The position numbers and the translations under genes are program-made. The notes under the pieces were generated by a model, which was not told the origin of the DNA, ran no database searches, and saw nothing but the letters and a program-made list of their open reading frames with translations. Below, one piece after another: positions 17,165 to 21,074 of a stretch of 21,074 bases of DNA (positions within the stretch are counted from its first letter, which is position 1; each line of letters begins with the position of its first letter). The DNA is from Isoetes engelmannii (lineage: Eukaryota > Streptophyta > Lycopodiopsida > Isoetales > Isoetaceae): contig JAANSK020273601.1 of NCBI GenBank assembly GCA_011763485.2, positions 1 to 21,074 on the forward strand. Reading direction: 5' to 3'.

Positions 17165-18814
17165 CTAGATGGGACGAGCATCGAGCTGAGTGGGAATAGT
17201 GAGTTCCCCTAGCTCCTTCTTAATGCCTCTCAAATCCTTATAACTCCAATAAAAAATGTGCTTGAATTTCTTGAAGAGGGCCAGAGCACGGCTCATGTAA
17301 GGCTTAGGTAGTCCGACTGCAAGCCTGATGGGTTGTTTGTCTCCAAGATCCACAATTTCCACTTCCGGTGCCTGAATATGGGGAACAACATCGTTCTCCG
17401 TGATAGTGTGGGCCGGTGGTGACACAATAATTGGCGGCTCAACACTAGCCATGTGAAAAAACAAAGAAGATCGTGCCTTGTTGACCTCCTGTGGGGGAGA
17501 CTGAACAAGAGTGTCCTCCACAGTAGTAGCTTCAGTGACTGGGTTCTCAGGAGTAGTGACTAGGGCACTTGTCTCCTCGGAAGGGAGGGTCTCCATGTCT
17601 TCTTTATCCATAAGATCCACAGTGTGAACTAAGTGGCAGGGTGCCAAGTAGGGATCTATCAAGGCAGCCACGGCTTTATCATTGTCCAGACTCATGTCGC
17701 TCCAAGGGTCAACATACTCTGGATAAGAAGAAAGGGGCAAGTCCGCAGGGGAAGCTTGCAGCTGGAATGTGGGTCGAACAATTTCTTCATCACTATCTAA
17801 GAGTGAGGACTCCGCGTGTTCAACCGAAATGATCTGACCTGTTTCCAAATCCATTGTGACATTTAAGTGACCATCAGTGATAACTAACTGATCAGTGGCC
17901 CAATAATGAATGCTCTTTGCTTGACGCAAAAACGGCCTGTCAACTAACATCTCATAGTCACAAGGATCTTCACTTGCCTTCCCGACTCCAAATTCAAGAC
18001 GAAATGTGAGATCACCAATGTTGATGGTCATTTTGGGAGTCACGCCTTGTGGCCGTGTGATATGACCATTCGCCAGTTTGATATCATAGGAAGCACGATA
18101 AAGCTGTGTAATCCCAAGTTGGCATCTCAATTTGTCTGTGATAAGATTAATATCACTTCCACCATCAATTTGAACATGATTAACCTGCTGACTGCCAACT
18201 ATAGCATGGACCGTGGGCGTGGAGGTCGCGACAGCACCAACAAGCATGGTGGGTAGTGGCAGTTGCTCACGAAGGACAGGACAAAGCTTCAAGATAGTGG
18301 CCAAGCTCAAGGGAATCTTGATTTTGGCAAGTTCCACTTGCAATTCTAAGGGCACATGCGCTAGTGGGTTTGCAGGATCTAACGGAGCTGCTTCTGTGGG
18401 CAGGGATGCCGAAACTTCCTTCAACAGCACAACTTCTGCAGCAATGTTCGGATACTTGCCTTTTCTTGGAGAATGAGGAGCTAGTGAGGAGGGATCAGGG
18501 TCATCCACAGCTTCTGCACGTTGTTGTGCACGTGTAGCAGCATGAACATTGGCAAGAGTGCGTCCTTCTGCTTGTTGCATCAACTTTAAAATACTCTCAC
18601 GTACCTTAGGCATCACATGAGGCATCAACTTTTCCATATCAGGGGCAAAATGGACAGACTTAGTGGTCGGGACAACATCCAATGCAAATGCAGGTTGAGT
18701 GTCATGAGGTAGCAAGGCATAAGGGCGCGTTCCTTGTGCCTGCTGTGCCACAATACTAACCCAATTTGAGGACTGAGTGGATGGGTTAAGTGCTTGAAAA
18801 ATCTCTTCTTGTGC
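17165..18814 (-). CDS. Aspartic protease with long acidic linker leading into RT
   Basis: An open frame continues the gag frame after TAA 18815-18817; its first ATG is at 18751 (528 residues). Protease active site: VQIDGGSDINLI, with D196-G197-G198. DGG in place of DTG/DSG is a variant seen in several plant gypsy families. The later hydrophobic motif is YEMLVDRPFLRQ (about 266-277), corresponding to the usual ILGRPFL-type strand. Residues 310-470 form an unusual acidic, Pro/Thr-rich spacer with no known domain. The frame ends with FKHIFYWSYKDLRGI, the start of the RT region, and stops at a TAG (17165-17167) where CAG is expected. As a retroviral-type protease it would cut the polyprotein after dimerising. 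Confidence 0.85.
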   Translation of the reverse strand, partial: AQEEIFQALNPSTQSSNWVSIVAQQAQGTRPYALLPHDTQPAFALDVVPTTKSVHFAPDMEKLMPHVMPKVRESILKLMQQAEGRTLANVHAATRAQQRAEAVDDPDPSSLAPHSPRKGKYPNIAAEVVLLKEVSASLPTEAAPLDPANPLAHVPLELQVELAKIKIPLSLATILKLCPVLREQLPLPTMLVGAVATSTPTVHAIVGSQQVNHVQIDGGSDINLITDKLRCQLGITQLYRASYDIKLANGHITRPQGVTPKMTINIGDLTFRLEFGVGKASEDPCDYEMLVDRPFLRQAKSIHYWATDQLVITDGHLNVTMDLETGQIISVEHAESSLLDSDEEIVRPTFQLQASPADLPLSSYPEYVDPWSDMSLDNDKAVAALIDPYLAPCHLVHTVDLMDKEDMETLPSEETSALVTTPENPVTEATTVEDTLVQSPPQEVNKARSSLFFHMASVEPPIIVSPPAHTITENDVVPHIQAPEVEIVDLGDKQPIRLAVGLPKPYMSRALALFKKFKHIFYWSYKDLRGIKKELGELTIPTQLDARPI

Positions 18815-20494
18815 TTACTGATCCATTTGCGGTTGCTTTTGCTGATTCTGACTTCGTCTGTACTTAGGGGGTTTGTTGAACTGAGGCCTTGGCCCTTGTT
18901 TCCCATTGGCTACCCAAAGCTGATAAGCCATGAGACGAACAAATGCTATCCAATTAGTGCCAGGAAGTTGAACTTGAACTTGAGGGAGCTGGGGGCACGT
19001 TGCAGTAGTGTGGCCCCACTCACTACAGTGATAGCACTTCAACTTAGAAGGATCAAATGGCTGTCGGTTTGACTGCCCTTGCTGTTGCTAAGTCTGAGAT
19101 TGCTGCTGCTATGGAGTAGTTTGAACTTGATAAACCATCCTTTGCCGGTAAGGCGTGGGATTGGACTTATTACACTGCTCCGTGGCATGATTATTCAGAT
19201 TGCATTACAAACGTGACACCAAATCTGACTTCGCTGTTGTTGGTGTGGTTCAGCAGAGTTCTGAGGAACCAAAACAGGCTGGATAAGTGGAAGATCCGTC
19301 AGGCCACCATTCCGTGTCGTGATATTGATAGAATCATTCACTAACTCAATAACTTGTTGCAAAGTGGTGGGACGTAAATATTCTGTCATAATTCAAATGG
19401 AAGGAGGCAGTCCTTGAAGGAACCAAAGAAGGATCTGACTCTTGGTGGGATACTCCTTAAGTTTACTCACCAAAATAAGCATGCGATCAGCAAAGTCCCG
19501 TGTTGTTTCAGTGGGAAGCAGTCGAAGAGCATTGAGCTCCTTCAATAACTGTTGTTCATCAGCCTGAGATCCATAATGCTCAAGAAAAGTAGTCTTCATA
19601 GTAGTCCAATCTTGTTTCCAGTGACTCTTATTGGCCATGAGCCACTGATGAGGGGTGCCACATAGCGTGGTCGAGAGTGTGGCTGATGGTGACCATTGAG
19701 TGTGGCCAGTGCCTCAAGCTCTTCCATGTGTGCTTCCGCACTTTGTTCCAAAGGTTTCCCTTTGGCACTACCAAAAAGATGGTAGTTCAGCTTCAGATTG
19801 TGTCCAATAGGAGCTATACCATATACTGCAGTTGCAGAGGGTGGCATATTGAATGTAATGGCAAGTGGTGCCATGCTGAAAGAAAGTCCTTGAGTGGGCA
19901 TCGGCTGTTGGACATACTGAGAATAAGATGGACCAGCTGAGTGACCATGTGATATATAAGAGAGGGGAGGAAGAGTGACACCAACCGCGAGGGAAGACTA
20001 ACACCAATGCATAAAGGTTGTGGCTTCGTCCCGGGAGGTTTGCTAACCAGATTGCCTTCGTCATCAAAATGTACATCCTCCACTCCAACACCATAAACAT
20101 TGAAGGGAGGTGCGGATGGCATCGCTTGCAGACACAGAACATGTTGGGTAGCAAAAGAAGAAAAACCCATCCCTGGCCGTGGTGAACCTGGACGGAACGG
20201 AATAGGGGACTGTGGGATAGGGATTGAGACATTAAGATTCTCAAACATAGGGATCTAATACTGTTGTCCCGGTGACTGTGGACGAGAACAGTGATGACAA
20301 GAAGGAGGAGAATTTGAGCACGAAGAACCTCTGGGTGTAAGGGGTGCCGAATGGGCTCTTGAGTGGAAATGTGCTCCTTCAAGATCATACTCGTAGTTAT
20401 GGGAGTCCCTAGCAGCATCCCTCTACTGCTAACGTTCCAGGCGCGCAGCAGTTTGCTCCAACAGTTCTTCAGCAGAAAAGTATCGAGCGGCCAT
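18815..20494 (-). pseudogene. Gag (capsid and nucleocapsid), frame-broken
   Basis: Starts MAARYFSAEELLEQTAARLE at 20494, about 20 bases inside the PBS. A Pro/Ser-rich leader follows (IPIPQSPIPFRPGSPRPG), then VEDVHFDDEGNLVSKPPGT. After a shift near 19990 comes AHMEELEALATLNGH. After another near 19690 comes the capsid-like core GTPHQWLMANKSHWKQDW, LLKELNALRLLPTETTRDFA, SQILLWFLQGLPP. A shift near 19200 splits a first Cys-His motif (WCHVCN, then NNHATEQC). The second zinc knuckle is intact: CYHCSEWGHTTATC (CX2CX4HX4C). A Gln-rich linker precedes it. Stops: TAG 20429-20431, 20423-20425, 20255-20257, 19109-19111 and 19088-19090; TGA 19393-19395; TAA 18815-18817. Gag would package the RNA genome into particles. 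Confidence 0.85.
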
Positions 20495-20514
20495 CCTGAG
20501 AAAAGAAAGCTAAG

Positions 20515-20532
20515 ACCCGGCAATCGGCGACA
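20515..20532 (-). other. Primer-binding site, Athila/Tat-like
   Basis: Minus strand TGTCGCCGATTGCCGGGT lies one base after the LTR end CAAACA. It resembles the TGGCGCCGTTGCCGGGGA site of many plant gypsy elements (tRNA-Asp type), with a few mismatches that may be mutations. Confidence 0.7.
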
Positions 20533-20533
20533 G

Positions 20534-20885
20534 TGTTTGGGATCTGGGTCGGGGACCTCCTGAGAGACAGCCATCTGTGAGGACTATGGCACCAAACAGG
20601 AAGATCCTGAAACAATTGTGTAACGCGGGATTTGAAAGGAAAGAAAATAAGCAAAAATAAGAGAAAACTCAAGACAACAGAATGTGAGAAGGTAATAATC
20701 TCTATTAATGCACAAGATGTGCTACAAAAAGGCTTGCACCAAGGAAAAGCTCTGAAACAAGGAAGCGGCAATAAAATGAGAGCTCACTTGTCTAAACTCC
20801 TAGATCTAGACATATGGTATATATAGTACAACGGCCTTGGGCCCACAATGGAGCTAACTGCTCCCTGATCTGCGCTGACAGAGAA
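20534..20885 (-). repeat. Partial 5' LTR
   Basis: Matches 13482-13834 of the 3' LTR at about 95% by hand count, including the TATA motif (20818-20825). It stops at 20885, where the CACTA terminus begins. The remaining 215 bp of the LTR should reappear beyond the transposon, outside the window. Confidence 0.93.
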
Positions 20886-21074
20886 CACTACAAGAGATTG
20901 GACGTTTAGCAACGTCCATATCGACGTCTATGCCACGTCTGTGCTACGTCTGCTCACGTCGCACCTACGATGGCCAGACGTGGCTAGGGACACGTCATGG
21001 CCCACGTCGCACGCGACGTGGTCCATACGTCGCCACAGACGTCGCCCAGGCGTCGGGCAGACGTCGTGACGACG
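20886..21074 (+). mobile_element. CACTA (EnSpm) transposon terminus, runs off the window
   Basis: Begins CACTACAAGAGATT exactly where LTR homology stops, preceded by GAA (20883-20885), the candidate 3-bp target duplication. The following 180 bp is packed with ACGTC/GACGT motifs (about 14 by hand count) in both orientations, the subterminal repeat array that CACTA transposases bind. It is strikingly GC-rich against the neighbouring DNA. The other end, any transposase and the second GAA lie outside the window. Confidence 0.9.

Larger units (their letters stand above)
13482..20885 (-). mobile_element. Ty3/gypsy retrotransposon, nearly complete, degenerate (5' LTR cut by CACTA)
   Basis: Order on the minus strand: partial 5' LTR (20885-20534), PBS (20532-20515), gag, protease, RT, RNase H, integrase, spacer, PPT (14062-14051), 3' LTR (14049-13482). 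This PR-RT-RH-IN order defines Ty3/gypsy. The PBS (TGTCGCCGATTGCCGGG) resembles the TGGCGCCGTTGCCGGGGA site of Athila/Tat elements, and there is no chromodomain, so a non-chromovirus lineage is likely; this is an inference. By hand count the two LTRs differ at about 17 substitutions in 350 bp, so the insertion is fairly young. Candidate left target sequence is GAGCA (13477-13481); its partner lies outside the window. It is broken by about six frameshifts and seven stops and is probably dead. Confidence 0.93.

Overview
The window looks like repeat-rich nuclear DNA of a land plant. The evidence is nested LTR retrotransposons with plant-type primer sites, a CACTA (EnSpm) terminus, a hAT-type element with an 8-bp target duplication, plant-style GT-AG exon pieces and a telo-box promoter motif. 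The species cannot be named from the sequence. No bacterial operons, rRNA, tRNA or CRISPR arrays were seen.

Layout. 1-876: little of note, except a 41-bp minisatellite at 769-877. 876-1985: a direct tandem duplication of about 0.5 kb whose minus strand keeps short conserved coding-like stretches. 2256-3117: a minus-strand multi-exon gene-like locus whose last exon encodes a C-terminal membrane anchor. 3920-4216: a tandem repeat of about 123 bp. 4313-4752: a minus-strand histone H3-type pseudogene. 5251-6815: a minus-strand gene-like locus with telo-box and TATA motifs. Its first ORF begins with a histone-H3-tail-like peptide and continues as a coiled coil, followed by Lys-rich and acidic ORFs. 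6902-7186: two related hairpins. 7422-10318: one LTR (minus orientation, initiator-Met-type primer site) split by a 1342-bp hAT-like element (8732-10073). 10324-12550: no recognisable genes. 12551-13481: remains of plus-strand chromoviruses (chromodomain, LTR-like stretch, integrase zinc finger).

13482-20885 is a nearly complete minus-strand Ty3/gypsy element with LTRs, PPT, gag, protease, RT, RNase H, integrase and PBS. It is broken by about six frameshifts and seven stops, yet its catalytic residues are still readable. Its 3' LTR lies inside the integrase zinc-finger reading frame of the older chromovirus. Its 5' LTR is cut at 20886 by a CACTA transposon that runs off the window.

Insertion order can be read directly: chromovirus first, then the gypsy element, then CACTA; separately, the 7422-10318 LTR first, then the hAT element. 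The least explained part is 4.3-6.8 kb, where an H3-tail-like ORF with a plausible promoter lies about 2 kb from an H3-core pseudogene on the same strand. Coordinates of exons, frameshifts and repeat edges were worked out by hand and may be off by a few bases.
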